Of a stretch of DNA of 64,000 nucleotides, positions 8,867-19,300 are shown one piece after another. Under the pieces are notes generated by a model. It made no database searches. It was not told the origin of the DNA and saw nothing but the letters and a program-made list of their open reading frames with translations. The position numbers and the translations under genes are program-made. This stretch comes from RUG334 sp045599645 (GTDB lineage Bacteria; Muiribacteriota; Ozemobacteria; Ozemobacterales; Ozemobacteraceae): NCBI GenBank assembly GCA_045599645.1, contig JAZRWI010000112.1, positions 5,817 through 69,816 of the forward strand. Reading direction: 5' to 3'. Position 1 is the first letter of the stretch, and each line of letters starts with the position of its first letter.

Positions 8867-9166
8867 GTGAATAAATCAGAACTCGTAAAAGCAATTGCTA
8901 AAAAAGCAGAAGTAACTAACGTAGCAGCTCAGGCTGTCCTTGATGCTTTCGTAGAAGCAGTAAAGGGTTCACTCAAGAAGGGCGACAAAGTTCAGCTCAT
9001 CGGCTTTGGTTCTTTCTCAACTGTAAAGCGTGATGCTCGCAAGGGCGTTAACCCACAGACCAAGAAACCTATCAAAATCGCTGCTAAGAAAGTTGCCAAG
9101 TTCATCCCAGGCAAAGACCTCAAGGAACTTGTTAACGGTTCTACTTGTAAAAAGTGCAAAAAGTAA
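8867..9166 (+). CDS. HU-family DNA-binding protein
   Basis: A 99-residue histone-like protein from GTG 8867, preceded by TAGGAGGG. A TTG further upstream is in frame but would put the Shine-Dalgarno inside the gene. It starts NKSELVKAIAKKAEV and has the HU signature GFGSFSTVKRDARKGVNPQT with the beta-arm proline, ending in the common third-helix sequence KVAKFIPGKDLKELVNG plus a short Cys/Lys tail (STCKKCKK) not usual for HU. The protein bends and compacts DNA as a dimer. It is a single-gene unit with its own consensus promoter and a strong terminator. Confidence 0.95.
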   Translation: MNKSELVKAIAKKAEVTNVAAQAVLDAFVEAVKGSLKKGDKVQLIGFGSFSTVKRDARKGVNPQTKKPIKIAAKKVAKFIPGKDLKELVNGSTCKKCKK

Positions 9167-9192
9167 TTTTATTTACTGACCTTTAGCAAATA

Positions 9193-9220
9193 AAAAAGAC
9201 CTGAGCAATCAGGTCTTTTT
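9193..9220 (+). terminator. Terminator of the HU gene
   Basis: AAAAAGACCTGA-GCAA-TCAGGTCTTTTT is a perfect hairpin followed by a T-rich run, 27 bases after the HU stop codon. Confidence 0.92.
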
Positions 9221-9354
9221 TATTTTTACTTGACTTAAAAAATTAAATAATTAGATTTTTAAAGTGCTATGGGTATCTATACATTACAACTATAAATATC
9301 CATGGAAATCATTTACTTAGTAGCAACTAAGAACCTTTTATTTCGGACAACCAA

Positions 9355-10170
9355 ATGAAGCTTAGCAGTAAAACCCATACAGGTATTGTCAGGAAAAACA
9401 ACGAAGACTCTCTTCTTGTTATTGCTCCATGGAGCAGTCTTGCCTTAGAAAAAAAAGCCTGCTTGTTTATTGTCGCTGACGGTATGGGCGGCCAGAATGC
9501 CGGGGAAGTAGCTTCAGGAATGGCAGCAAGCACTGCTAAAGATTGGTTTAAAAACAGCGATTTTGATAGTCTTACTTCTAAGCATATGGAGGATTTAATC
9601 ACCCTGGTAAATGAAAAAGTCTGGAACTATTCAATGGAACATCCTGAAACCAAAGGAATGGGAACCACATTTTCAGCCATCCTATTTAAAGACGATAAGG
9701 CCATAATAGGACACATTGGTGATTCTAGAATCTATAGATTAAGAAACAATGAATTATTACAATTAACCAGTGACCATTCCATAGTAGGAGAACAGGTCAG
9801 ACTAGGAAAGCTCACTCCTGAACAGGCAAGAGTAAGCCCTGTCCGCAATATATTAAGCAAAGTATTAGGTGCAAGACAGTTTATTCAACCTGATATTTTT
9901 GAAACATCAATAGAAATCAATGATGAATTCGTTTTGTGTTCTGATGGTGTTTACACGATGATTGAATGTGAAGAAATGGAACACATCATCAAGACCACTC
10001 CAACAGAAAAGCTTGCAAAGACATTGATCAGCAACGCAAATGCTGGTGGTGGGAAAGACAATTCCACCGTTATAGCACTCAAGATAACAGATTTTCCATT
10101 AAAAATTCCATCCCCCTACTCGCCGCGGCGAATTTTTAAGCTACTTTTTAACAATTGCGATAATATTTAG
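9355..10170 (+). CDS. PP2C-type Ser/Thr protein phosphatase (Stp1/PrpC-like)
   Basis: A 271-residue PPM-family phosphatase. It shows the full set of metal-binding motifs: GIVRKNNEDS (11-20), VADGMGGQNAGEVAS (40-54), GMGTTFSAILF, IGHIGDSRIYRL, LCSDGVYTM and GGGKDNSTV. It hydrolyses phosphoserine/threonine with Mn or Mg and would reverse the kinase encoded two genes downstream, a classic PrpC-PrkC pairing. There is no membrane segment. The ATG at 9355 lacks a clear Shine-Dalgarno; a weak TTGACT-16-TAGATT pair at 9230-9257 may be its promoter. A TPR membrane protein gene follows after an 79-base gap. Confidence 0.93.
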   Translation: MKLSSKTHTGIVRKNNEDSLLVIAPWSSLALEKKACLFIVADGMGGQNAGEVASGMAASTAKDWFKNSDFDSLTSKHMEDLITLVNEKVWNYSMEHPETKGMGTTFSAILFKDDKAIIGHIGDSRIYRLRNNELLQLTSDHSIVGEQVRLGKLTPEQARVSPVRNILSKVLGARQFIQPDIFETSIEINDEFVLCSDGVYTMIECEEMEHIIKTTPTEKLAKTLISNANAGGGKDNSTVIALKITDFPLKIPSPYSPRRIFKLLFNNCDNI

Positions 10171-10249
10171 TTAAAGTTTTCACAAAAGAGTAGCATTTAT
10201 TTGAAATTTAAAGTATATTTTTATAGATATTCTGGAGGTTTTCGGTACT

Positions 10250-10828
10250 ATGGATACAACATTAATTATTATCATAGCAGTAGCAGTAGTGGTTGTTATT
10301 GCCCTGATAGTTTTTCTATTTGCTGGCGGCGGAGATAAAAATCCGGATGCAGCGAACAATACTACTAAAACAGGCAGGAAATCTGGTGTAACAACTGCCA
10401 TCGAAGAAGACGAAGATACATCAAAACGTTTTTCAGAAGCTTTATCCAATGAATCAATTTCAAATGCAATGGATAAGGAAGCTGATGAAATATTGACCAA
10501 ATATACATCAGGAACCGGTGAAGGCATCAATGAAGTAGAAAAACTTCTTGAAGGCGACCCGAACAATGTTGACCTTCTCGATTGGCTTGCTTTTATGTAT
10601 TACAGCAATGCTAACATTGACAAAGCCATCGAAACCTACAAAAGAGCTCTATCAATCAAATCTGACAACGAAAATCAGCACTATTACTTAGCTAACAGCT
10701 ATTACAAAAAAGGCATGATGTCAGAAGCAAAGAAAGAATGGAGTGAAGTAATCAGACTTAATCCAAATTCCAAGATAGCCAAGAACGCTCAGGAACGTAT
10801 TGATTATTTGGTTTCACAGGGCAAGTAA
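10250..10828 (+). CDS. Membrane-anchored TPR protein
   Basis: A 192-residue protein with CTGGAGG ten or so bases before the ATG. A single strongly hydrophobic N-terminal helix (residues 4-25) is followed by a Gly/Asp linker, a Ser/Thr-rich stretch (TTKTGRKSGVTT) and two to three TPR repeats (LDWLAFMYYSNANIDKAIE, then HYYLANSYYKKGMMSEAKK). TPR units mediate protein contacts. Placed between the phosphatase and kinase genes and 18 bases before the kinase ATG, it is probably a scaffold or phosphorylation target of the pair. The Thr-Gly-Arg-Lys segment next to the membrane could be a phosphosite, which is inference. Confidence 0.82.
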   Translation: MDTTLIIIIAVAVVVVIALIVFLFAGGGDKNPDAANNTTKTGRKSGVTTAIEEDEDTSKRFSEALSNESISNAMDKEADEILTKYTSGTGEGINEVEKLLEGDPNNVDLLDWLAFMYYSNANIDKAIETYKRALSIKSDNENQHYYLANSYYKKGMMSEAKKEWSEVIRLNPNSKIAKNAQERIDYLVSQGK

Positions 10829-10846
10829 TTACAGTAAAGGGCGAGT

Positions 10847-12469
10847 ATGCCGATATTAGAACCTCCAGAGTTACCTAATTATCATCTGCTTGACCTCATT
10901 GGGTGCGGCGGAATGGGCTCAGTTTACATAGCCTATCAGCTTTCTTCTGAAAAGCTTGTCGCCGTTAAATTTCTAGAACCCAATGTTGCAGAAAACAAGG
11001 TTATTTATGACCAGTTCAAGCAGGAAGGCGACATACTTCGTCAATTAGATCATCCCAACATAGTAAAATTCGTAGACCAGGGTGTAGTTAACGGCCTTAA
11101 CTTCCTTATAATGGACTACGTAAAAGGCTTGTCGCTAGACAATTTCCCATTAGGGAATTCAATGACAACCATCGGTGCCAAACAGACTCTTCCAACAATG
11201 GAAGAGTATATAAATGTTTTCATTGGTTGTTTCACTGCACTCAGTTACATTCACAAAAAAGGGCTCATACACCGCGACATAAAACCCCAGAATATCATTC
11301 TTCGCGGTGCTGAATACAAACCCTGTCTCATAGACTTCGGTATCGCTACCTTTACCGATAAAGACGACGATTTAAACATTAATCCGGACAGAATGTGCAC
11401 AGTAGCCTACGCAAGTCCGGAACAATTAACTAACAAGCCAATTGAAGCAGCTTCTGATTTATTCTCTTTTGGCGTCGTCATGTATGAAAAGCTTACAGGT
11501 CATTTGCCCTTCAAAGGCAAAAGAGCCATGGAAGTCTTCATTGAACAGACAAAATGGAAATTTCCACCACCCCGTCAGTTCAATCCAAATATTCCACAAA
11601 AGCTTGAACAAATAGTATTAAAGCTACTGGCTAAGGACCCGAATCTGCGTTATCCAACAGCAGATATGGTTCTCGGTGAACTTGAACGCCTGCTTGAAAT
11701 AACCAAACAAGGTAAAACCGGTCTTGCCTTAAGCAACATCTCTAATGAAATCCGTGGCGTTAACCTTGAACGCAAAGGCTTCAAGAAGAGAACACTTGCC
11801 GAAGAACAGGCAATGCTTAAAAAGCAGCGCGCCGAATTACTCGAAACCAAGCAGCGTCTTAGAATGGAAATGGTTAGAGTTGTTCCAGACCAGGAAAAGG
11901 TTTGGAATCTTAAGGAACTCTGTAACACATTACAAGCAGATTACAACCGCCTCGAAAAACAGATTCAGATGGTATTAGGCTTCAAGAGCCAACCTGTTGT
12001 TATAGACAAATTCAATGCTATTTTCAAGCTTGAAACAATAGCCTTCGAAAAACGCGGTATTCCATTCACTATCAATACTTTGGAACAAAAGCTTACAACA
12101 ACAGAAGGCGAAGACATAATTGTTGGTAAAATTAATTTCACAGAACGAGCAAAACGTATCTTTACTATAAACAAAAAAGATACCTATCTTGCATGGGATA
12201 ACAGCAACTGGTATTTCTCTTCCTTTGAAGAAAAAGACTTCCCAATCTTCCTGATGATAGGCGACAAGAGTATGCCACGCGCCCCCAAAGGCTTCAGAGG
12301 TTTCTTCTGGCCAATAGAATTCCTATATGCTGTTAAGAAGCTTGGCTGGACTGGCGTATCAATTGTAGAAACTTTCAGAGGTGTAGACAGAAGTGGTCGT
12401 GCAACATTCTCTGAACACAAAGAAACCATTCTGTTCTCACAAAATCTTTTTGAAAAAATAGGAGCATAA
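10847..12469 (+). CDS. Hanks-type Ser/Thr protein kinase, soluble
   Basis: A 540-residue kinase. The Gly-rich loop GCGGMGSVY is at residues 19-27, the catalytic lysine at 41, HRDIKPQN at 142-149 and DFG at 163-165, followed by YASPEQL and the SDLFSFGVVMYEKLTG helix; all catalytic residues are present. The domain ends near residue 285. The remaining 250 residues hold a coiled-coil stretch (~325-385) and an unrecognised globular region with aromatic-rich strands. There is no membrane helix, unlike PrkC/PknB with extracellular PASTA domains, so signal input is probably intracellular through the C-terminal region. It is followed after three bases by a small gene with GGAG inside the kinase end. 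Confidence 0.93.
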   Translation: MPILEPPELPNYHLLDLIGCGGMGSVYIAYQLSSEKLVAVKFLEPNVAENKVIYDQFKQEGDILRQLDHPNIVKFVDQGVVNGLNFLIMDYVKGLSLDNFPLGNSMTTIGAKQTLPTMEEYINVFIGCFTALSYIHKKGLIHRDIKPQNIILRGAEYKPCLIDFGIATFTDKDDDLNINPDRMCTVAYASPEQLTNKPIEAASDLFSFGVVMYEKLTGHLPFKGKRAMEVFIEQTKWKFPPPRQFNPNIPQKLEQIVLKLLAKDPNLRYPTADMVLGELERLLEITKQGKTGLALSNISNEIRGVNLERKGFKKRTLAEEQAMLKKQRAELLETKQRLRMEMVRVVPDQEKVWNLKELCNTLQADYNRLEKQIQMVLGFKSQPVVIDKFNAIFKLETIAFEKRGIPFTINTLEQKLTTTEGEDIIVGKINFTERAKRIFTINKKDTYLAWDNSNWYFSSFEEKDFPIFLMIGDKSMPRAPKGFRGFFWPIEFLYAVKKLGWTGVSIVETFRGVDRSGRATFSEHKETILFSQNLFEKIGA

Positions 12470-12472
12470 ACC

Positions 12473-12931
12473 ATGTCACTGGAAAATCATTATGAAAGCC
12501 TGGTTAAATCCTATGATCAGTTACGTAAAGCGAATGAAAACTATCTTATTAATAATTCAGGCATAGATGGTTTCACAGAACTAATAGACATACGTGCAGC
12601 CATATTAGATGACTTAGAAATCTTGCACGAAGAACTAATTAGCGAATTAGCCTCTTTAAAAGCTAATATAGATTACGATTCCTTATCCCTGATAGAATTA
12701 ATCAGAGAGCTTCCTAAGCTTTATCCACAACTGCTACCATACAAAAATAAAGTAATAGAAGCATTAGAAAATCTGATGAAATCAGAAAACAATGTATCAG
12801 AAATAGCCAAGGAAGAACGCAACGAATTAAAAAAGCAGCTTGGTCATGCAAGAACAGGTCAACAGACATTAAATGCCTATAAACCTTTAACGGGATATAA
12901 CGGAAGCCATTTCATAGATAGTAAGAAATAA
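12473..12931 (+). CDS. Small helical protein of the kinase cluster, unknown
   Basis: A 152-residue protein without a recognised domain. It is predicted to be almost all helical with heptad-like Leu/Ile spacing (DIRAAILDDLEILHEELISELASLK; then IELIRELPKLYPQLLPYKNK). The ATG lies three bases after the kinase stop, and GGAG within the kinase end serves as ribosome-binding site, so it is translationally coupled to the kinase. Possible roles are a kinase partner, substrate or adaptor. The operon closes with a strong terminator immediately after it. I do not assign a function. Confidence 0.7.
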   Translation: MSLENHYESLVKSYDQLRKANENYLINNSGIDGFTELIDIRAAILDDLEILHEELISELASLKANIDYDSLSLIELIRELPKLYPQLLPYKNKVIEALENLMKSENNVSEIAKEERNELKKQLGHARTGQQTLNAYKPLTGYNGSHFIDSKK

Positions 12932-12932
12932 A

Positions 12933-12960
12933 AAAAGAGCCCTCATAAGAGGGCTCTTTT
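12933..12960. terminator. Bidirectional terminator between kinase cluster and ybaB
   Basis: AAAAGAGCCCTC-ATAA-GAGGGCTCTTTT, a perfect 12-bp stem with A-run and T-run on either side, separates the convergent genes ending at 12931 (+) and 12975 (-). Confidence 0.93.
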
Positions 12961-12974
12961 TTTATTAGCATTTA

Positions 12975-13313
12975 TCAGAACATACCAGGAATATTCATAC
13001 CACCGGTAATGTCACTCATTTCGCTCTGAACCATTTCCTTAGACTTAGCCAAGCCTGCATTAACAGCAGACTTTACAAGGTCCTGAAGTCCTTCTACGTC
13101 TTCTGGATCAACAGCTTCTTTATCAATAACGATTGAAACGAGTTCCTGAGAACCGTTGAAAACGACCTTTATAGCACCACCGCCAACAGTAGCTTCAACT
13201 TCTTTGCTCTTCAGTTCTTCCTGAGCACTCTGTATTTTTTCCTGCATTTTCTGAGCCTGACGCATCAGACCCTGCATATTAAAACCGTTTGGCATACTGA
13301 ATCCACGACCCAT
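12975..13313 (-). CDS. YbaB/EbfC family nucleoid-associated protein
   Basis: A 112-residue protein with the family core: LMRQAQKMQEKIQSAQEEL, then VEATVGGGAIKVVFNGSQEL and VDPEDVEGLQDLVKSAVNAGL. Family members form dimeric tweezers that bind DNA and are usually encoded beside dnaX and recR; neither is in this window. AAGGAG precedes the ATG at 13313. It has its own promoter 35 bases upstream and ends at a shared terminator, so it is a single-gene unit. Confidence 0.93.
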   Translation of the reverse strand: MGRGFSMPNGFNMQGLMRQAQKMQEKIQSAQEELKSKEVEATVGGGAIKVVFNGSQELVSIVIDKEAVDPEDVEGLQDLVKSAVNAGLAKSKEMVQSEMSDITGGMNIPGMF

Positions 13314-13347
13314 AATGAACTCCTTAAAATAATTATAATAATGTAGA

Positions 13348-13377
13348 ATAATAGCAAATAATACTAATTACGGTCAA
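13348..13377 (-). promoter_or_regulatory. Promoter of ybaB
   Basis: Read on the minus strand, TTGACC (13377-13372) and TATTAT (13353-13348) are separated by 18 bases and lie just upstream of the AAGGAG and ATG of ybaB, in the 68-base gap after the giant surface-protein gene. Confidence 0.6.
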
Positions 13378-13381
13378 TACA

Positions 13382-16300
13382 TTATCGAAGGACAGCGAAT
13401 TTTCCTTTAACCATCTTTGCATGCGTATAAAAGTCACCGGTGCCCATAGATTTAACTCTGTAGATATAGGCCCCATTAGCTAGCTTTCGAGGGAAATTCC
13501 AGCGGACAATATTTTCCCCTTCCCTGCCGTCCATTTCTATTGTATCAACCCTGTGACCAGCTACATCATAAATTGTAATCTTAATACCTGTTGGGAAATT
13601 TAAGAAGTATCTGAAATTTACATAGTTTCTTCTTGCCGGGCTCGGGTAAGGCGTAAAATTAATTATTTCCGCTTTAGGATAATATCTGACGCTCAACCTG
13701 ATATTTGGATTAGTTACAGATGTGACAGTAACACGTTTTCCGAAAGAAACCTTCAACATCTTTGCTGCAGCATCTGTTGTTTTTTCACTTAACGTAATCA
13801 TACCGCGGAACAAATCAGAATGTGTTCCATTTTCATTAAGTTCCAGTATAAAGCCGGTTCTATCGTCATCAGAAGTAACTCTTACTTTTGTAATATCCTC
13901 GGTCAACCAGTTCAAGTCTTCTGCTTCAACTTCTATATAAAGACTTGGATTATTTATTTCATCAGTAACCTTTCTAACAAAAGTCTTTTCAGAGAAAAAT
14001 CTGATATCTTTGATTACTTCTGGCTCAGTTCCGGATGAATATCTATAATAAAATAGAATTTCATGTGATGTAAGTTGCGGCGCACTAAGCTTTACCCATT
14101 CACCAGGATACAGACCCAATGGATAACCAGGAATATCACTACTCATAGTATCAGCTAATTTCAAGCTGCATCTGAAATTACGATCAGAGCCTTCAACTGG
14201 TGCAAGCTTCAAATGAATTGTTTCCGTAGCTGTTCCTCTTAGAAGATCAATATAATAATCTTTACCGCTTGTAGCAACACTGCCAGAAGCAACAACTTCG
14301 ACATATATTTCTGAATTAGAAATAGTTTCTTCTGTTATTTTTTCAGAGAAATTACTATCACTGTAAATATAGATATTATGCTCATTACCACAATAAAATC
14401 TATAGCTTATCGGATCTATATCCAAACCTAAGTAATCCTTTAACCCTGAAATAGTAAGGTCATACAAATAGCTATTAGAAAGACCTACCTTAGGCTTCCA
14501 GGTAAGCTCACTGCTTTCTTTTTCACTTGTAATAAGGCTACAGGAAATAGTAGACGAAGCTTCATTCACGACCTTTGTTGAATTCTTGGCAGATTCCGTA
14601 TATATCTTTCTTGAATAAATAGCGCTAATATTAGCATTGCCAGTTATTTTTTCATTTTCACCAGGATATATGGAAACAGCAGTAGTCTTTGTAGCAACAT
14701 CGAATTTCAGCTGGTATTTAGGCCCGAACATTACTTCTGCCTTCATTGGCGGTGTAATAAAATCATCACCAACAGTTATTGTTGCCACATACAGATTTGA
14801 ATTTAACGCTGTTTCAGTTAACTCAATATCCTTAGAATAATTCATGTCCGACAAATGCAGTATTCTGCTTTCAAGTGATTTTTCAAACATATCACTTGTA
14901 CTAATGGCAATACCGAGCTGCCCTTTCACTATTTCCGCAGTTTCAGAAACCTTATGACCATCGCATGGAGCAATACCAGTGTATAATTCCAGGGACACTC
15001 CTGATTCGTATTTAGTCATAAAACTACAATTAAAAGCTTCTACAGGCTGCGAAATACTATCTACCAGATATGTTGTAGAATAAATTGAATATGTCTCACC
15101 TGCTTTTAAAACAGAAGACGGCTTAATAGTAAGCTTCAAGCCATCAGCGCTGAGACTATAATCAGCAGCAACAGTCTCATCAGCAGCATTCACAAACTTA
15201 ATCTTATTCTGAAAATCGCCATCAGAAATCTTGTTTGAAAAATCAAGATAAAACTCAGTATCAAGGTAAATATTTTCAGAACCTGAAGCAGGGCTGATAT
15301 TCGCCAATACTACTGGTTTTGCAACATCAAGAACAATATATTTCGAAGGCTCAGACTGAGGAACCAAAGTCAGCTTTGTTCCAACCTCCAAAGTTGGCTT
15401 TAATTGATAAACAAGCCTGAAAATCTTAGAGGAAGCACTTGTTTCTATAAGTTCTAATGGTTCGTTTACATAGATTTCCCCATCATCAGAATCCATGATT
15501 ACATTTATTTTTTCTAATGCAGTTGTTGATGTATTCTCTGCTTTTATCTGCAAATACAATTTACCACCAGCAAAGGCAGAGGTTGAAGTTTGCTGATAAT
15601 CAGCGTTCACATAGTTGTTAAAGGTCAAACCTGTCGGAGGCAAAGGAGGAAGCTGAGTTTTAAAGGTTACAGTCTTACCTGTACCTAGTTTCTTGCCCTT
15701 AGTATCTTCTAAGTCAGCAGACAGAACCATTTTATATTGGGTTTCCTTTTCAAGCATAGAATCCGGTTTGAAGCGCACCTGATTACCCGTTGCCCCGCTA
15801 AGAGAAAGAGAGCCATCTATTAGCAAATTGTCAGAAACTCTATATAAAGCGAAATTAGATGTCGTAAGCTGTGATTCTGGAATCCTACGGCTGAAATTCC
15901 ATGTCGGCCAGACATCGGCAGGGACATTAATGGCATTATCCGCTGGAGAATAGCTTTCCAAAACAAAAGCACTAAGAATATCCAGAGAAATTATTTTTTC
16001 CGGGAAATCCTTTGGACAAACATTCAATATCGTATTAACAGAGGCTGGAACAACAAAGCTGCCTCTATAAATTCCAGTAGCGTTACCTGTTTCCGTTACC
16101 ATAAAACTATTGGAATCATCTGCAGCAGAATAAACAATTTCCAGTTGATCAGCCTGGCTTGTCATGTCACTGCCTTTTATTTCACAGTATAGTGTAACAC
16201 CAGGGCCTATATCCTGACCGTTTACCACCTTATTCGCATAACCACTGTCTGTATAAAGGTTAAATGCTTCAACTGTCAGTGCTTTGGTTGTAAATTTGTA

Positions 16301-19300
16301 TGTAAATGGCAATATTGGCTGACTAGCAGAATCCTTTAATGCAGCAGAGATATAATATGTTTCGCTTGCAATCAGGTTCTCATTAGGAGTTATAACAACT
16401 TTCTTATTGCTTGATTCAAAACTATAGCTATAAGCCGCTGCTTCACCGTTTGATCTGCTCAGCTTCAGCGCAGAAGGCATACAACTTGTTAATAAACCTG
16501 AAGAAACTAAGACATAAGGCTTTTCATCAAGATAAACACCCACAGTGCCTGAAGCAGGGTTAAGAGAAACAAGCTTAGTCAGATTGTTTACTTTAACCTG
16601 AATTTTCTTATCAACCTGAGCCTGTGGAGTTATGGTAATTACTGTTCCTTCGGGCAAAGTAACATCAATAGCCAACCGGAAAATACCTGATGGTGGATTT
16701 GTTTCTATCAGCTTAACAGAAACACCTTCGTAGGTTCCATCTGAAGAATCCATGAACACACGTGTAGATTCATAAGTTGAAAAAGAAGTATCTTCTGCCA
16801 CAAGCTGCAGATAAAGCTTTCCATTAGGCGCAACACTATCTGTTTCTACGTTATAGCTATCGTCGGAATAATTAGCAAAAGTAAATACGTTGCTAGGCGG
16901 CAATGGCGGTGGTTGAGTAGTAAAGGTTGCCACAAATGCTGTTCCCAGCTTTTTACCATTTTCACTTTCCAAATCAGCAGATAAACGCATTTCATATTTC
17001 GTGTTGGTATCAAACATTGCTACCGGCTGGAAACGAACCTGTTTACCAGATATACCCAAACTCAACTCACCTGAAATCTTAGATGTTCCATTTTTATAAA
17101 TGGCAAAATTAGTATCCGTAAGCTGACTTTCGGTTATTTTATAATTGAAATTCCATATTGGCCAAGTGTCTAATGCCACGCCAACAGCCTTGTCTTCGGG
17201 ATAATATGAAACCAATGCAAAAGCTTCCGCAATACTTAGAGTCTTCTTGTTAGTAAATCCGGTAGGACCTACATTCAACACTTTACCTGGCGCATTAGGA
17301 ACAATAAAACTTCCTTTATAAACTCCTGCAGAATCTTCGGTCAAAGTGAAATCACCTGATGCACCGCCAGTTACAGAGTAACTCATAGCCAGAGTATCCA
17401 AGACATCTTTATTTAAATCAGTTGCTTCTATTATACAATATACAGTCTGGGCTGTATCAACACTGCTATTATTATCTATTTCAGTTGAATAACCAGAATC
17501 GGAATATATCTTGAAACCGGTTACACTCAAGGCCCTTGTAGAATAATCAGCAACAACTAACGGGAACGCCAGGCCGGAAGTGTCGCGTATAGCACTGCTT
17601 AAAGCAAGCTTAATCTGATCATCAGTAGAAGCAGAATTCAAGGCTACTGTTATTTCCTTGTCACCTGTCTTGGTTACAGAATAATCTAATGCCTTAGTGC
17701 TTTCTAAGCAGATATTTGCCTTATTTACCGTTGCAGCGTCTACCGGCTTGTTGGCGGTTATTACAATCTTGTCATTCAAATACAGATCACTTGTAGCAGA
17801 TGCAGGGGTAAAGGTTTCGAATATGGGGTAAGGTTCGGTATGTAGTGTCAATGTTTCACTATAACCAGAAATAGATATTTCAACAGCAATTCCCCCGTTT
17901 ATAGGAACCTTTATCTCACCTTTGAAGACATTATCAGCAACACCTGTTTCTTCTATCTTAAAATCTTCCCAAGATGTCGTCGAAAGATTCTTCACAGATA
18001 TAGCAACATAATCGATTGTACTAGTATGGGTAACAGATGAAGATGTAACTTTAACCCACAATGTGCATCCAGGAACTATTATATCACCGTTGCTCAGAGC
18101 AGTATCAGAATAATCGCTAGTAGTATACACATACATCCCAGAAATGTTAGAAGCAGGGTATGTTGTATCCTGAGTTGAAAAGTTAATTTCACTATTATTA
18201 ACTAAATTACCTACAAAATCCATCAAACCAGTTATGGTAACCTTGTATTCTGTTGTTTTTTCTAACCCTTCTAACGGAATTATTATTATTTCTTTACTGG
18301 TAGAATTAAAACTATATCTATATTGTATTTCTTGAGATGGAGTAGTCTGTTTTACAAGTTTAATATTGTTTATTGACTCTAGATTAATACCTTCAGACAT
18401 AGCTATTGTGATATTACTAGCTATAGGAACTTCAACAGTTCCATTTGTTGGAGTCATAGCAACAATATAAGGAGTAGTCAATATAAGCTTAACGTTAATA
18501 GATGTGGAAACTTCAGAAGTACATGTCAATGCATAGTCATCACTAATAGTGCATTGATATAAACCTCTAAAAATATCAGAATCAGCAGCTGTTTCAATCA
18601 GTTCAATTCTAGCAAGTTGAATACTACCACTAGATATAACAACAAAAGTATTGTCTATTGTATTTTTTGCACTACCTGCACCTTTAGCTTCTATATAAAG
18701 AATTCCATTTTTATTGAAATCACCATTATCAGCAACCTTTGAAGCTTCTGAATATGAAGAATCAGAATAAAGATTCAATTCTGTTATGCTTGTAGGTTCT
18801 GTCTTTGCCTTCTGGGTATTAAAGCTCAGACTCATGCTGCCTTTTATTGGGTTACCTGTTTCATCCTTTATACCGTTGCTTCCATATAAAACATTTAATG
18901 TAATATTTGAATCAAACGGCAGATTACTTTCAGGAGTAATTGTTATAGTCTTTTTGTCTTCTGCAAGAGACCAGTTAATAGGCAGATTAGTGCTTCCATT
19001 TGTCAGCATTAATGATTCTGAAGTTAATGTTGATGCATCTAAATTATCAGAAAATTCTAACGTCAGCGCGGTATCAACATATACATTAGAAGCACCATCC
19101 GTAGCAGCATTTCCCGAAGTTGTTTTTACATTAGAATTAACAAGACTTGGAAAAGCTGTTTTTAATGCAGTGTTTACTGCCGGAGTCTGAGTAGAATAGA
19201 AATTAATTTCATAATTATCAGCAAGCGGTTCTGGAGTTGGATATCCATAAAGATTCAAATCAGACAAAGGTAACGAACCAGTAAAAATGCCACCTGAATT

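Noticed and set aside
9327..9602. 91-codon minus-strand frame over the PP2C gene
   Set aside because: Antisense to conserved phosphatase motifs and without ribosome site.
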